NCBI GenBank assembly: GCA_002682825.1
Contig: NOKP01000030.1
Coordinates: 505,924 to 569,923 of the forward strand
DNA: 64,000 nt
Direction: 5' to 3'
DNA from: Neonectria sp. B-13
Taxonomy: Eukaryota; Ascomycota; Sordariomycetes; Hypocreales; Nectriaceae
The stretch's first letter is position 1. Each line of letters opens with the position of its first letter. Shown one piece after another: positions 32,628-43,200 of the stretch. Below the pieces are notes generated by a model. The model was not told the DNA's origin and did no database searches. It saw nothing but the letters and a program-made list of their open reading frames with translations. The translations under genes were made by a program, and so were the position numbers.

Positions 32628-34452
32628 ATGCTTTCACTCCAAATACCAGCGCTTCTTCTCACGCTCCTTGCTTCGACGGGATTGAGTATAGGCCTTACGT
32701 TCGCGCCTTGCTACGCTACGCTATGCTCCGAAGAGCACTTTGCTTACGAAACCCGGCTGCATCTCTTGATATATTACGGCCTTCTCGCCGTCACGGGCTG
32801 CTTCCTTCTTCTCCGCGCCTCCAGCCCCGCCGCTCGGAAGCTCAGTGGTCGTTATCTTTTCAACCGAGGACCACGCATAACAATTGGCGGTCTCTTAGCT
32901 TCTGTCTGGATCGTCGGCGTAACCGCCGGGACAACCTCATTCTGGCTACCGGTCCAGCGTGAATTTTGGGGTCTCCGAGCGGACCCTCTCGACTGGGCTA
33001 GTGCCAAACTCCAACTTACGATCACCGGGCTCACAGGCCACTATTCCGATATTCTTCTTGGTTTGTTGATCTTCCCCGTCTCAAGGAACAGTCTCATCGG
33101 AAGAGCATTCTCCCTGCATAAAAGCACCTTGTTGTTTGCCCACAAAATGATTGGCTATCTATTTGCACTATCGGCCACTGCTCATGGCGTTACCTACATA
33201 GTGAGTCATGACCTACCTGTACTGCACGATTAGCCCTAACCTGAGATAGTTATATGCTACAGACTCTTCCAGCGAAGGAGACGAAGCCAAAGAAGAAGCC
33301 TTCGCTACTGGTAACCCAGCAATGACCCTCTCGGAAAGTAAACTACGAAGCGAATGGTTCACAATGACTACCTATATCGGAATTGGTGCAATCTTACCTG
33401 TTTGGCTCATCATCTTGACTTCGGTTCCTTGGGTCCGCCGAAACCACTACAACTTCTTCTACTACACCCACATCATCTGTGGAATCATTGTCTTCGTGGC
33501 ATCTTGCCTCCATGCTAGTACCGACTTTTATCTCCTTCTTCCAGGCTTGTTCCTCTGGCTCGCAGACTGGGTGTGGCGCCTGTTTGGCGGAGAAACTCGC
33601 GGCCTGCTGAAGAAGACCCGCGCAACTCTGGACAACGCGGACAACGGATGGCTGAGGATATCCTTGCCGACCCAGTTTCCACGCACCGATACCAACGAAC
33701 ACAGCAATATCATCGCAGAGAGACGCGTTTTGCCTGGCCGACCCCTCCTATACTACTACCTCAACTTCCCAGCCGTTAGCAAGTTCCAGAACCATGCTTT
33801 CACCGCAGCGGTTCCCAGTTCCTCCGAGACTGGCCCCGTTTTCCTCCTCCAACCGACGACAGGCAAGTCACCGAAGAGGCTTGCAAAGGAGTGGACTTGG
33901 AAACTGGCAGGTCTGATCCCCGATGTGATGAGCAGCAGAGACCTAGACATTCGAGTGGAGGGGCCCTATCATGTTGGAGATGGCGACTTCGAAATGGCGT
34001 CTCGCATCGTCTGCATCGTAGGAGGAACTGGCATCACTGGCGCTTACAGCCTCGCTCGTTGGTGGCTGGATACGAGTTCCCGAAACGCCCAGTTCACTCT
34101 TGTCTGGAGCATTCGGAACAGGGAATCTGCTAGGATTAGGGAGTGGACGGAACTTGAAGAGACTGCGAGTACCGTACCAAATCTCACCGTCATCGCGAAC
34201 GTGAGCTCTGAAAGCGGAAGGGTGGACCCATACACACACCTTCGACGGGCTCTCGAAGTCGACCAGGGGGCGACGCCATTCTCTGAAGGCCCAGCATGGG
34301 TCTACAGTTCTGGGCCGGGTGGACTGATCAGCTGTACCGAACGTGCGTGCATGAGGGTCCAGAAGAACATCAAGGAAAGCCAGAACGGGCACGGTAAGAG
34401 GTCTTGGGCAGTGAAAGACTTGTCTTGGTATATGGCTCAATGGGAGGTTTAA
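32628..34452 (+). CDS. Ferric reductase-like transmembrane oxidoreductase (FRE/NOX superfamily), 591 aa
   Basis: Exons 32628-33200 and 33250-34452; the intron (GTGAGT..ATAG, 49 nt) keeps the frame. I choose ATG 32628 (KMLSLQIP) because the residues added by the ATG at 32502 are not membrane-like. An N-terminal helix and six-helix core contain the haem-binding His pairs: AHKMIGYLFALSATAHGV and YYTHIICGIIVFVASCLHAS. A FAD-binding domain follows, with the HPFT-like motif seen as NHAFTAA. An NAD(P)-binding domain follows with IVGGTGITGAYSLARWWL and a C-terminal VYSSGPGGL. It should carry electrons from NAD(P)H through FAD and two haems to an extracytosolic acceptor, usually Fe(III) or Cu(II). HPFT having become HAFT is a mild departure. 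Target membrane is inferred. Confidence 0.88.
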
Positions 34453-34907
34453 GTTTATGTAGGGTTCGTTTCTTTATGCGTTTTTACTGCACGGAATTTT
34501 GCTTGCTTAGACTCACTTAGATTTAGTTAGTTTCGGTTTATTAATTATAGCTTGAAATACAGTTTGTTTATAAAATTCTCTTTCCTTTATAGCTAGAAAT
34601 ATTCAGTAAATTAATGTTTGGTACGTCCCCTCTCGACCCTGCAAACAGGGCCGACATATCCTGCACCGGCTTGCCGTCGTTTCCTGCCGCGACGACGAGG
34701 GTTCTGCCGCCTGCAAAGGCCGCCACGAGGATGCCATGGTCCAAGGTCTCGGTCACCGGGTTGCCATACTTTCTCAGCAGTACACCGTCGACGTTGCCAC
34801 CGAACTCCTGATCCATGTAGTCAGCACTGTATCACATCATACTTGGTACTGATAAAGGGGGGAGACGTACCGAAGGAATATCCTGAAAGCCGTCGTCGAA
34901 GATAAAG
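34453..34907. other. Intergenic region with an unassigned open frame
   Basis: The minus strand at 34816-34568 has an 82-codon ORF (GILVAAFAGGRTLVVAAGNDG) with good codon bias but no family I recognise. The plus strand is open here too. It could be an exon of an unrecognised gene; no call. Confidence 0.25.
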
Positions 34908-35319
34908 ATGGTCTGGCCTGACCACTGCCAGACCGGCTTCGGCACTTGCACCGGTGGCTCGAGTGGCATTTCCACCGACGGAGCATTCGGCAAGGATGGG
35001 AAGACGTGCTCGGGCTCGATCTTTGGCAAGTGTTGCTCGGGCGGAGGCTTCTGCGGCAACACGGCCAACCACTGCGGTCAGGGGTGGTACGTTGATCTTG
35101 TCGAGTTTTCGCCCTCTGCTTGTGACTAACCAATATGTGAAACACAGCCAATCGAGCTTCTCCAACACGTGCATCACGACCAACATCCCCTCGGTCGATA
35201 GAAGCTGTGGCTCCAGCAAGGGTGGTTTGACATGCAATGGCGGCGATTTCAACAACCAGTGCTGCAGCTCTGGCGGGTTCTGCGGCACGACGACTGGTCA
35301 TTGTGGTACTGGATGGTAA
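34908..35319 (+). pseudogene. Tandem chitin-binding type-1 (CBM18, hevein-like) domain fragment
   Basis: Exons about 34908-35086 and 35148-35319. The first carries CCSGGGFCGNTANHCGQG, the second CCSSGGFCGTTTGHCGTG. Both are clear CBM18 cores with Cys spacing C-C-x5-C-x6-C. The intron at 35087-35147 (GTACGT..ACAG) splits the Cys codon after HCGQG, and a GTAAAT donor stands at the same point after the second domain, the typical one-exon-per-domain layout of fungal CBM18 arrays. There is no start codon, signal peptide or catalytic domain upstream. The next AG downstream (35398-35399) would give a stop at once. I read this as the leftover of a chitin-binding protein or chitinase. Confidence 0.6.
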
Positions 35320-36709
35320 ATGTCCCACGTTTTGTTGTGGCTGCGAAGATTGCAATAACTAATGCAACCCCAACTAACAAATACCATTTTCCTCGTAGAT
35401 GAATCATTCAGCTATCCCAAATAGCACCGTAAGCCGGAACGCCTCTTATTTTAAGGCCATAAGTAACCTTCTTTGTGATATTTTTGTTTATAATAATAAC
35501 CGCCTCAGCTTCAAAACTTTTAGCCAAATTGAAACCCATCTTAACGAGATCCAGGCAACCGAGCTTTTTAGTATTATAGATAATAGCATTTGTAATCATT
35601 CTTTTAATAACTCCTCCCCAAATGTTTATTCTGGGCGAGAATGCTGATACTAAAATTTGAGTCAACACGAGGCCTGATAAAAAAGAAGATGTCGAGGGGG
35701 GCGTAACGTTGAGACGCAGGTCTCAGAAACAAGGTTATTACTTCTCAAAAATACGGTGACCTTGGTCAATGACGGGAATATTGTGACGTCATTACACTTT
35801 ATCGCAGTATATCCATGAAACAAGATGTGCCTGTCGATGCCCACTTAGCCCATAAACCTCCTCTGAGGCGGTGAAGGCGAGCTGCTCACGTTCATTGAGT
35901 TTTAACAACTTTCGGCGGGCCCACTGAGTCGTTCCTGCTCTACTTGGTAGGGCAATGCTCAAGGAAAATATACACTGGTAGGTTAGGCAGATTAACGAGT
36001 GTCCTTGAAACTCTACCTCTCATAAATGACATAATTATGCAGACCAAATCCATCTAACGAGCGCTCGTGGCAGCGCTGACCCTTCTTGCGCCTGTAAAGA
36101 GTGTAAAGAGAATCAGATTTGCACCTTAGACAGTAATAATGACCTGCATAGATCATCCTGCCCTAAGGATTGGAGGTAGATAATCTGAGCGACGACACAT
36201 TTAGTCGGTTTCGTTCATAGGTAGATCAAAGAGGGTAGGGCAGGTGGCATAGAAGGGAAAGGTGGAATCGCCCAGCAAAATCGAGGACTGGATCGGCAAA
36301 GGAGAAGCTGTAGTCTTATCAGTGCGAACCTGAGCTATCATCCCACCGCTTTAACGTCGCTCATATTGTCGGCCAGTTTTAAATAGCCTCCTGGCCACAC
36401 AGAGTGTAAATACCAGTTTCCATTGAGCACTATCAATCAGGCGCTGTATCGTTGTGGAGCTCTGGTATGAGCTGAGGGGCGATTTATTGGGAATTAGCTA
36501 ATGAGATGATAGGATCATGACCCTGGCCTCATGCCGCTTTACTAAAATAGGCTGAATCATGCTATAAAAGTCAAGCTAAGGATCAGCCCGAAATTACAGG
36601 GTAATACAGGGCTTGCTGCGCCACGAAGAACAAACATAAGAATCCCAGCAACCCACATGGGGGAAAATTTGTTTCTTCAACCTCCTTCAATCTTTCATAT
36701 TCACGTAAA
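35320..36709. other. Intergenic region, AT-rich at its left end
   Basis: 35400-35660 is AT-rich and open on both strands without recognisable protein, like a mutated element. A short inverted repeat TGAGAC..GTCTCA lies at 35710-35725. No terminal repeats or transposase were recognised. The last 150 bases are the probable promoter of the WSC gene. Confidence 0.3.
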
Positions 36710-37420
36710 ATGACCGGCTTCAGCATCGTTCACACCGCTTTGTTCTTCTGGGTGGCTCTCGTCGCAGGAGATAACACTGTGCCAACGCAGAAACCTGCAA
36801 CGGCGCCAGTATATGGCCAACTCACTTCACATGGCTGTTACGGATCAATCCCAGCCTCTGCCGATGGGAGGTCGTCGCTTTTTCTCTCTTCAGGCTCCTG
36901 CTGGAGTGACTGCAAAGAAAAGGGGAAACCCGTTATGATGACACACCTCGAAACGTGTTTTTGCGCCGACACATATCCGCCTCTTCTCGCCCTTGTTAGC
37001 GATGATCAATGCGACTATCCGTGTGGGGGCTATGCCGCAGACGCGTGCGGCGGTGAGAATGCTTACAGCGTCTTCAACGTGGGCATCAAACTCAAGGTCG
37101 ACAACGGCGATTCTAGCGTGTCTAGCTCGAGCACCTCTGCATCAGCGTCGATATCTATCACTAGCAGCACCAGCTCTTCGGTTTCGGCTTCTACAGATAT
37201 TGCCAGCAACACTAGCTCTTCCAATTCCGCTTCGACAGATAATGCCAACAGTACCAGCTCTTCTGATTTATCCTCTACAACCATTGCTAGTACTTCCTCC
37301 ACCAGCTCAGTCTCAACAACTACCTCAAGTGCCTCGCGCTGGACAATGAACGGCTTGGATTATATGAAAATGGCCATTTTTATTACATTGATGCAAATCA
37401 TCTTTAATAATATTAAGTAA
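36710..37420 (+). CDS. WSC-domain cell-surface protein, 236 aa
   Basis: Intronless. A signal peptide (about residues 1-20, FFWVALVAG) leads to a single WSC domain at about 35-122 with the family's spaced cysteines: HGCYGS, SGSCWSDCKEKG, ETCFCADTYP, QCDYPC and ADACGG. A Ser/Thr-rich stretch of about 85 residues follows (repeats of TSSS and SAST, a likely O-mannosylated stalk), then a short hydrophobic C-terminus (MAIFITLMQIIF). WSC proteins bind wall glucan and some act as cell-wall stress sensors. Here the C-terminal segment ends the protein and lacks the usual cytosolic tail, so it could be GPI-anchored rather than a signalling receptor. It borders the NRPS cluster; no link to it is evident. 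Confidence 0.82.
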   Translation: MTGFSIVHTALFFWVALVAGDNTVPTQKPATAPVYGQLTSHGCYGSIPASADGRSSLFLSSGSCWSDCKEKGKPVMMTHLETCFCADTYPPLLALVSDDQCDYPCGGYAADACGGENAYSVFNVGIKLKVDNGDSSVSSSSTSASASISITSSTSSSVSASTDIASNTSSSNSASTDNANSTSSSDLSSTTIASTSSTSSVSTTTSSASRWTMNGLDYMKMAIFITLMQIIFNNIK

Positions 37421-37570
37421 GTATATAAGTATTATAAGAAGTAGTATATTAGCAGATTTACATATTAGGTGTTTAATGCTAGCAAGGGCAGATCCAATTA
37501 GCTATACCTGCTTAAAGGACTAAGATAGCTACTTATTAGCATTACTATCTCTTTCTTGTGACAGAAACTG

Positions 37571-40500
37571 CTAATATTTGTACGGGGAAAGGTCAAGAGA
37601 GCTCGTAGTGCCACTGCTCAGCTCCGCCAGCGCCTCGCCAAACTTGTCGACGAGCCACTGCGCGCGGCTCTGGCTCAACACATCACTGAAGCCCATAATG
37701 CCAACACTAAGCTGCGGTTCCTGCGAGCGGGTCACAAGCTGGATGGGCCATATCATGGCTCTGCGGGCGTCCTCGCTCATTGCAGGATACACAGGCTGTA
37801 GCCCAATCGAGCTGCCGTCTAGTGCCATGACGGGCAGAACATCTTCGTGGTCGTGCGTCACGACACTGCCGAAATCCGTGTCTGCCGCCCACGGCGTACA
37901 CTCTCTCGCAATATCTGAGAGCTCCAGCATCTCACACTCCATCGTTTGCGTATACTGGTCTCGTACATGCTCTAGCAGCTGGTGAGCAGTCCACTCGGGC
38001 TGGATGGTTACGCGGATGGGCACCGTGTTCAGACAGCAGCCCACCACTTCTTCCAGGACTAGAGTGCCGATGGATCGTCCATTGACGGTATGGCCGAAGA
38101 CCAAGTCGGTCTTCTGGGTTAGTCGAGCCAGAGTCAACGCCCACGCTGTCTTGACGAGTGCCGCTACCGTGAGACCACGCAGCGGTGGGGGGTGTGGAAT
38201 AGAATCCATGACGCCGACAAGATTACGATCCGAGTCTTCAGTTGCCAACCCCTCAATCGCAGTCATCGAGGTACCATGCAAATACTCTCGCCAAAACGAC
38301 CAAGCCGCCTCGGTCTCCTGCGCTACACGATACTGCATGTACCGGGAGAAGTCAACCGTGATGGGGAGCGGGTCTCTTCCGTGGTAGACATCAACAATGT
38401 CCCGGAAGACTGCAGCCAGGCCTTCCTTGTCCCATTGCGCGTGGGAAGTTCGGAGAATCAACGTGTGTTCGGCAGCACCAGAAGAGACCAAGGCGGCGTG
38501 GAGATAAGAGGAACCCACAGGAAGAGCCTCTTCGCTGTCTTTCTGGCAGAGAGACTGGCAGAAGGCGTCTAGATCAGGGGAGTTGGCTTGGTATCGGGCG
38601 AACGGAACCTCCATCTGGGACAGGACCACCTGGAGGAAGCCGCCCTGGTGCGGTACAAAGACAGTACGGAGAATGCTGTGCCGATTGACTACCGTCTGCA
38701 GCGTTTGATGTAGCCTGTCCGCGTCGACAGGTTGGGTAATTCTCCAAAAGTCGTAGCCCTTGAGACCCGGGGTGAGCCAAATGCGTTGGAAATCGGTCGT
38801 GGGAAGGATGCAGACGACTTGGTCCAATTTAATGCGGCTCATGACACTAGGATCCAAGTCGGAGACTTGAAACCTGTCTTCTGGCAGAGGCAGGAGGGGT
38901 GACAACTGGGTAATTTCCTCGTTGCTCGCCCGACTAATTGTCGCGGCAAGCACTGACAGAACAGGGACCTTGAAGACCATCGCGACGGTCAGATTCTTCA
39001 GCCCGTCCCGGCGTGCTCTCGTGACCAATTGCATTGCATCGAGAGACCTCCCCCCGAGGCTAAAGAAATCATCGTCGGCGCCAATCCGATCCGGAGCAAG
39101 CCCCAAGACGTCGGCCCAGAGGTTCTGTAGATACCTCTCGCCGGATGTTTCTAGCGCTCGCTTCTTCAGGGAGCCAGCGGCGCCGTATCGCACCATCTGA
39201 TCCGAGGAGAGACTTGTTGCCTCCTCCTTCAGGCGGTTTGTGTCCGCCTTGCCGGATTGCAGCCGGGGCATCTGACACAGCGGCAAGAAGAGGCTCGGCA
39301 CCATGTAGCCCGGAATAGTCTCACGTAACTGCTTCAGGGCCTCACAAGCAGCATGGGAAAACGTGTCAGAGGGTACGGCCACATGACCCCCTAGGACAAT
39401 CGGAGCCAACACGTCGTCTCCATTGGGACCGTCGATAAAGGCAATCAAGCCATCAACGCTATCAGGGCAATTGACATCCGGGGTAACAAACACAACGCGG
39501 ACCTGACGAGCTTGAGCAAAACACTTCTTGACATGATGCTCAACTTCTTCCAGCTCTACGCGTTGACCCCCAATTTTGACCTGCGAGTCCTTGCGGCCAA
39601 GATACCTGAGCGACCCATCTGCCGCATACTGGCACAGATCTCCCGTCTTGTAGAACCGGCCAGGGGGGGATGAAAGCGTAAAGTCGTTGCGCCACGGTGG
39701 AGTGTCGATAAACATCGAGGCTGTCAAGTCGGGTCGGTTGAGATACCCTCGTGCGAGAATGGGACCCTCGACGACGAGCTCACCGATGGCCCCTACGATC
39801 ATCAGGGTGTCCGGGTTGTCCGGGTCGACGATCCACGTCGTACATCCCGCTCCATGGCCAATGTTGGAGGCATCTGAGCTGCCTGAGCATACTCGTCGCG
39901 TGGTGATGGTTCCCCCACACTCCGTCACCCCGTAAGCGTTGACCAGGTTCAGATTTGGCTTGGCCGCCCACTTGTCAACGTCGGATCTCCCGAGCGCCTC
40001 GCCGCCGATGACAAGCGTTTTCAAAAGGGGCAGGTCCGCCGGATTCAAGGACCGAGAAACCGTGACGGCGAGATCCATCCAGTTGGCCCGCAGTGCGTTA
40101 AAGGCCCCGGCCAGATTGGACATTCGGTCATCGTTGGACGGAATGCAAACACATCCGCCCACTACGAGAGTGAATAGCATCTCCTCCATGCAGGTATCCC
40201 AGGTGTACGATGAGAATTGCAAGACGCGACAGGTGTGGTCGAGGAGAAGTCGTTTGGAAAAGGCCATGATGGAGCTGCTAAAGGCCGAATGTTCAACGAT
40301 GACGCCCTTGGGCTGACCCGTGGACCCCGAGGTGAAGATGATGTAGAGAGCATTGCTGGGGGGGACCACTGGAGTTGTCCAATCCTCTGCGAGCGGCAAG
40401 AGGAGCAGCGATTCGTGGGAGATCCTGACCACCTTCTCGGCGAGCTCTTTTCCTTGGAGGGCGAAGCGATGAGAGGTGAGAATAATCGAGGCATTGATTT

Positions 40501-41020
40501 GGCGACACACAGTATGCATCCGCTTCAACGGCTGCGACTCGTCCAGGAGGACAAAGGCGCCTCCTGTCTTCATGACGCCCAACATGGCCACGACGACGAG
40601 TCTGGACTTTTCAAAGCACACAGGGACCGTAATGCCAGGGCCAACGCCGAGATGACAAAGATGAGCCGCGAGGATCGAGGACAGACGATCCAGTTCTGCG
40701 TAGGTGAGCCTCCCATCCCAGGCTTCAATGGCCGTCGTATCAGCCTGATCTTGACACTGCTCTGCAATCAGGGAATGGACGCATGCGTCGACGCGATTTG
40801 GACCGTGTTGATTCCATTGCCGTATTTGTTCATAATCCTCAGGTTTGCACGCGCTCTTCTCGTCGTCGGAAACACTCATCTCGGAGACACTGCTCACCAC
40901 GGTACTTTTGGGCGAAGCAGCAACCAGGGCATCTTGTTGGCGAAGCATCTTTCTGGATATCTTCCGATGAAGAAACTGTACACAGAGTTGTTCAGGACCT
41001 CTGCTCACACTTGAGACCAA
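37571..41020 (-). CDS. One-module nonribosomal peptide synthetase (A-T-C), 1149 aa
   Basis: Intronless. After a short leader the order is A (about 75-600), T (about 620-695), C (about 720-1149). A-domain cores are present: FTSGSTGQPKG near 230, AYGVTEC near 360, RFYKTGDL and GRKDSQVKIGGQRVEL. The T-domain carries FFSLGGRSL with the phosphopantetheine Ser near 656. The C-domain motif reads SHAQWDKEG near 857, keeping the second His and the Asp of HHxxxDG, as in fungal terminal or trans-acting C domains. By alignment to GrsA the pocket reads D-T-E-D-V-G-A-G-T-K; Glu239 and Asp278 suggest a basic side chain. There is no upstream C domain and no thioesterase, so it loads one amino acid and joins it to another molecule. 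The same A-T-C layout is known for the fumiquinazoline NRPS FmqC/Af12050. It diverges from the FAD monooxygenase. Confidence 0.92.
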   Translation of the reverse strand: MVSSVSRGPEQLCVQFLHRKISRKMLRQQDALVAASPKSTVVSSVSEMSVSDDEKSACKPEDYEQIRQWNQHGPNRVDACVHSLIAEQCQDQADTTAIEAWDGRLTYAELDRLSSILAAHLCHLGVGPGITVPVCFEKSRLVVVAMLGVMKTGGAFVLLDESQPLKRMHTVCRQINASIILTSHRFALQGKELAEKVVRISHESLLLLPLAEDWTTPVVPPSNALYIIFTSGSTGQPKGVIVEHSAFSSSIMAFSKRLLLDHTCRVLQFSSYTWDTCMEEMLFTLVVGGCVCIPSNDDRMSNLAGAFNALRANWMDLAVTVSRSLNPADLPLLKTLVIGGEALGRSDVDKWAAKPNLNLVNAYGVTECGGTITTRRVCSGSSDASNIGHGAGCTTWIVDPDNPDTLMIVGAIGELVVEGPILARGYLNRPDLTASMFIDTPPWRNDFTLSSPPGRFYKTGDLCQYAADGSLRYLGRKDSQVKIGGQRVELEEVEHHVKKCFAQARQVRVVFVTPDVNCPDSVDGLIAFIDGPNGDDVLAPIVLGGHVAVPSDTFSHAACEALKQLRETIPGYMVPSLFLPLCQMPRLQSGKADTNRLKEEATSLSSDQMVRYGAAGSLKKRALETSGERYLQNLWADVLGLAPDRIGADDDFFSLGGRSLDAMQLVTRARRDGLKNLTVAMVFKVPVLSVLAATISRASNEEITQLSPLLPLPEDRFQVSDLDPSVMSRIKLDQVVCILPTTDFQRIWLTPGLKGYDFWRITQPVDADRLHQTLQTVVNRHSILRTVFVPHQGGFLQVVLSQMEVPFARYQANSPDLDAFCQSLCQKDSEEALPVGSSYLHAALVSSGAAEHTLILRTSHAQWDKEGLAAVFRDIVDVYHGRDPLPITVDFSRYMQYRVAQETEAAWSFWREYLHGTSMTAIEGLATEDSDRNLVGVMDSIPHPPPLRGLTVAALVKTAWALTLARLTQKTDLVFGHTVNGRSIGTLVLEEVVGCCLNTVPIRVTIQPEWTAHQLLEHVRDQYTQTMECEMLELSDIARECTPWAADTDFGSVVTHDHEDVLPVMALDGSSIGLQPVYPAMSEDARRAMIWPIQLVTRSQEPQLSVGIMGFSDVLSQSRAQWLVDKFGEALAELSSGTTSSLDLSPYKY

Positions 41021-41614
41021 ACAGCTCCATAGGTAAATAGCACGTAAGTGGCCTTTAAGGACAGACGATAATGAGGAGGTAGACCTAAGTAGCGGTCACT
41101 CTGACCAGCCCGCGTTCCAAAGATGGTACATGAGACCGATACAGTATGCATGAACCCGGATACACAATATTGGTCCCAGAATCAACTCATCATAATGTCT
41201 CTGCTAGAAGCAAGACATGCGCGAGGCACTTGGAAAAACCAATGCGCTAGACCGCCTCGTACGTCTTATGCATGTGTTACTCTCATGCTGCAGCAGTTTC
41301 ACTTGAGAGTCAGCAAAGATACTACCCGGCATACTGAACTAATACTAGACTAAGGAGTATCAATTGGTGTTAGTATCCAACCCTCCCTGTCCTTTCAAGA
41401 TGCATCAAGCCAAGGGCAGGGTGTGACGCGGACAAACGGAGCGCCCCGGAGTGTCTAGATAACAACGATTCAATGCGCGCCAATTTTGCAGAGAAAAAAG
41501 GCTTGCAACATTGTTATTACTACTATCAGGGCCTACGGATACGGACACTTTACACTACTCCTTGAAACCCCTACCCCTTAAAATCACGAGGTCCTCGCCT
41601 TCATACCCGTACCG
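41021..41614. promoter_or_regulatory. Divergent promoter region, one-module NRPS / FAD monooxygenase
   Basis: 594 bases between two divergent start codons in the cluster, so a shared control region is likely. No coding sequence and no binding site clear enough to name was seen. Confidence 0.5.
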
Positions 41615-43200
41615 ATGGACCAGGGCCCACAAGACAGCGCCAATCCCTCTCCATCTGCGATCAAGGTGATCGTGGTAGGACTCGGATTGGCCGGACTGAC
41701 GGCGGCGATTGAATGTCATAGAAAAGGACATTCTGTACTCGTACTGGAGAGAAACAAGGAGGTTTGCCGAACAAGTATGAAGCAAAACCCTCTTTTGCTA
41801 TCCCCAGCAGTGGGTGCAATATGCAGTCAACTAATCCTGTCTAGATGGCGATGGCATCGGAATCAGTCCCAACGCAGCGAGAGTCATCCGGCAATGGGGC
41901 GATGTTGATGAGCGCTTACAGGACTTTGTCAGCAACGCCATGCATATGAGCATCTATTCCCCCAGCGATGACCTTCTCCTCGAAAACCCAATGGATTGCT
42001 TTGCGCTGGGAAACGGCTACCTGATCCACCGAGGAACCCTCGTCTTCGTGCTGTACGAGTATGCTTTGTCCATCGGTGTCGACATCCGCCTCTCCTCGTC
42101 AGTGACAGAGTACTGGGAGACTTGCGACGAAGCGGGAGTCGTGATGAATGGCACCCAGCTTGCTGTCGACTGTGTCATCTGTGCCGAGGGCATTCACAGT
42201 CGAGGGAGGGCCATGATAATGGGGCAACAACACTTCGACGAAGAGCCCAAGAGTGCCTTCTCAGCTTTTCGGGGGTATCTACGCATGGAGGAACTGCGAA
42301 AAGATCCCGAGACTCGATGGTTTGTCGACGAGGCAGAGTCGAAAGACTTTTTCCAAGTTTGGGCGGCAAATGGTACTCATTTCAGTTTCTTTACTGCACA
42401 GCAGGGAGAGGTCGTCGTGTGGTATGCTGCTCGCAAGGTGAGTTACGTGCTGTCCACGAGAGAGAACAACGCACATGAAAAGAGGGACGACTGACCCTCC
42501 ATTGTCACAGGCCCCGTCCTCAGCCGAGCCAAACCTAGGTCGACACTCGCCTCCGAAGATTGAAACCGCTCTTGAGTGGATGCAGGACTGGCCAGTGAGA
42601 GAAAAACTCCAACCGGTAGTCCAGAAAGCTACCCAAGGTTTCTTTATTCAGACTAGACACGCATCGCAGCGACCGCTGAAGACGTGGAGGTCCCCTCTCG
42701 GTCGGATGATGGTCACCGGAGACGCGGCTCATCCCACTCCATCCGCGTCTGCGCAGTCTGGAAGCCAGGCGATTGAGGATGGAGCAGTTATTGCCATTAC
42801 GTTGGAATTAGCTGGCAAGGCTGATGTCCCAATGGCTTTACAGGTAGCTGAGAGGATCAGGTGAGTGCGGATGGATCGACGTTCTCTTGCCCTCATCGTT
42901 CCCGTATACAACTCACGTTGCAGCCATGCTAATACACCGTCTTCATGTAGGTACAATCGAGCGTCAACCGTGCAATTCTGGGGCGGGGTAATCCAGGCTG
43001 CTCTGTTCGATCAGCCGGAATGCCCGCCGAAAGACAGACCCGATTGGCTGTGGGATCACGACTGTCAGGAGTTTACGTACCAGGAATATCACGCTGTGGC
43101 CGAGGCCATCTGCCAGGGCCAGGAATATGTTGCCAAGAACTGCCCTTGTCCTTGTGATAGCAAGTGCGAGGTGCGGGGAAAGCTGTGCGGAAAGTTGTAG
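41615..43200 (+). CDS. FAD-dependent monooxygenase (salicylate-hydroxylase-like), 450 aa
   Basis: Four exons: 41615-41774, 41845-42437, 42511-42860 and 42951-43200 (1353 nt). The Rossmann motif VIVVGLGLAGLTAAIECHRKGHSVLVLER binds the ADP part of FAD. GISPNAARVIRQWG follows intron 1, the usual second segment in this group. VICAEGIHSRGR is the DG-type motif, with the usual Asp replaced by Glu (AEG instead of ADG). MVTGDAAHPTPSASAQSGSQAIED is the GD motif contacting FAD ribose. WLWDHDCQ near the end is a group mark. Group A flavin monooxygenases hydroxylate or epoxidise aromatic rings using NAD(P)H and O2. Homologous-type enzymes FmqB and TqaH oxidise an indole before a one-module NRPS attaches an amino acid; a similar task is inferred from the neighbouring A-T-C NRPS. 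A Cys-rich tail (CPCPCDSKC) is unusual. Confidence 0.88.

Noticed and set aside
34837..35355. Long minus-strand ORFs opposite the chitin-binding fragment
   Set aside because: The plus strand has two aligned hevein cysteine patterns with matching introns; the minus frames are Pro/Ala-rich shadows.
40217..41014. 265-codon plus-strand ORF opposite the one-module NRPS
   Set aside because: A shadow frame; the minus strand carries the A-domain motifs.
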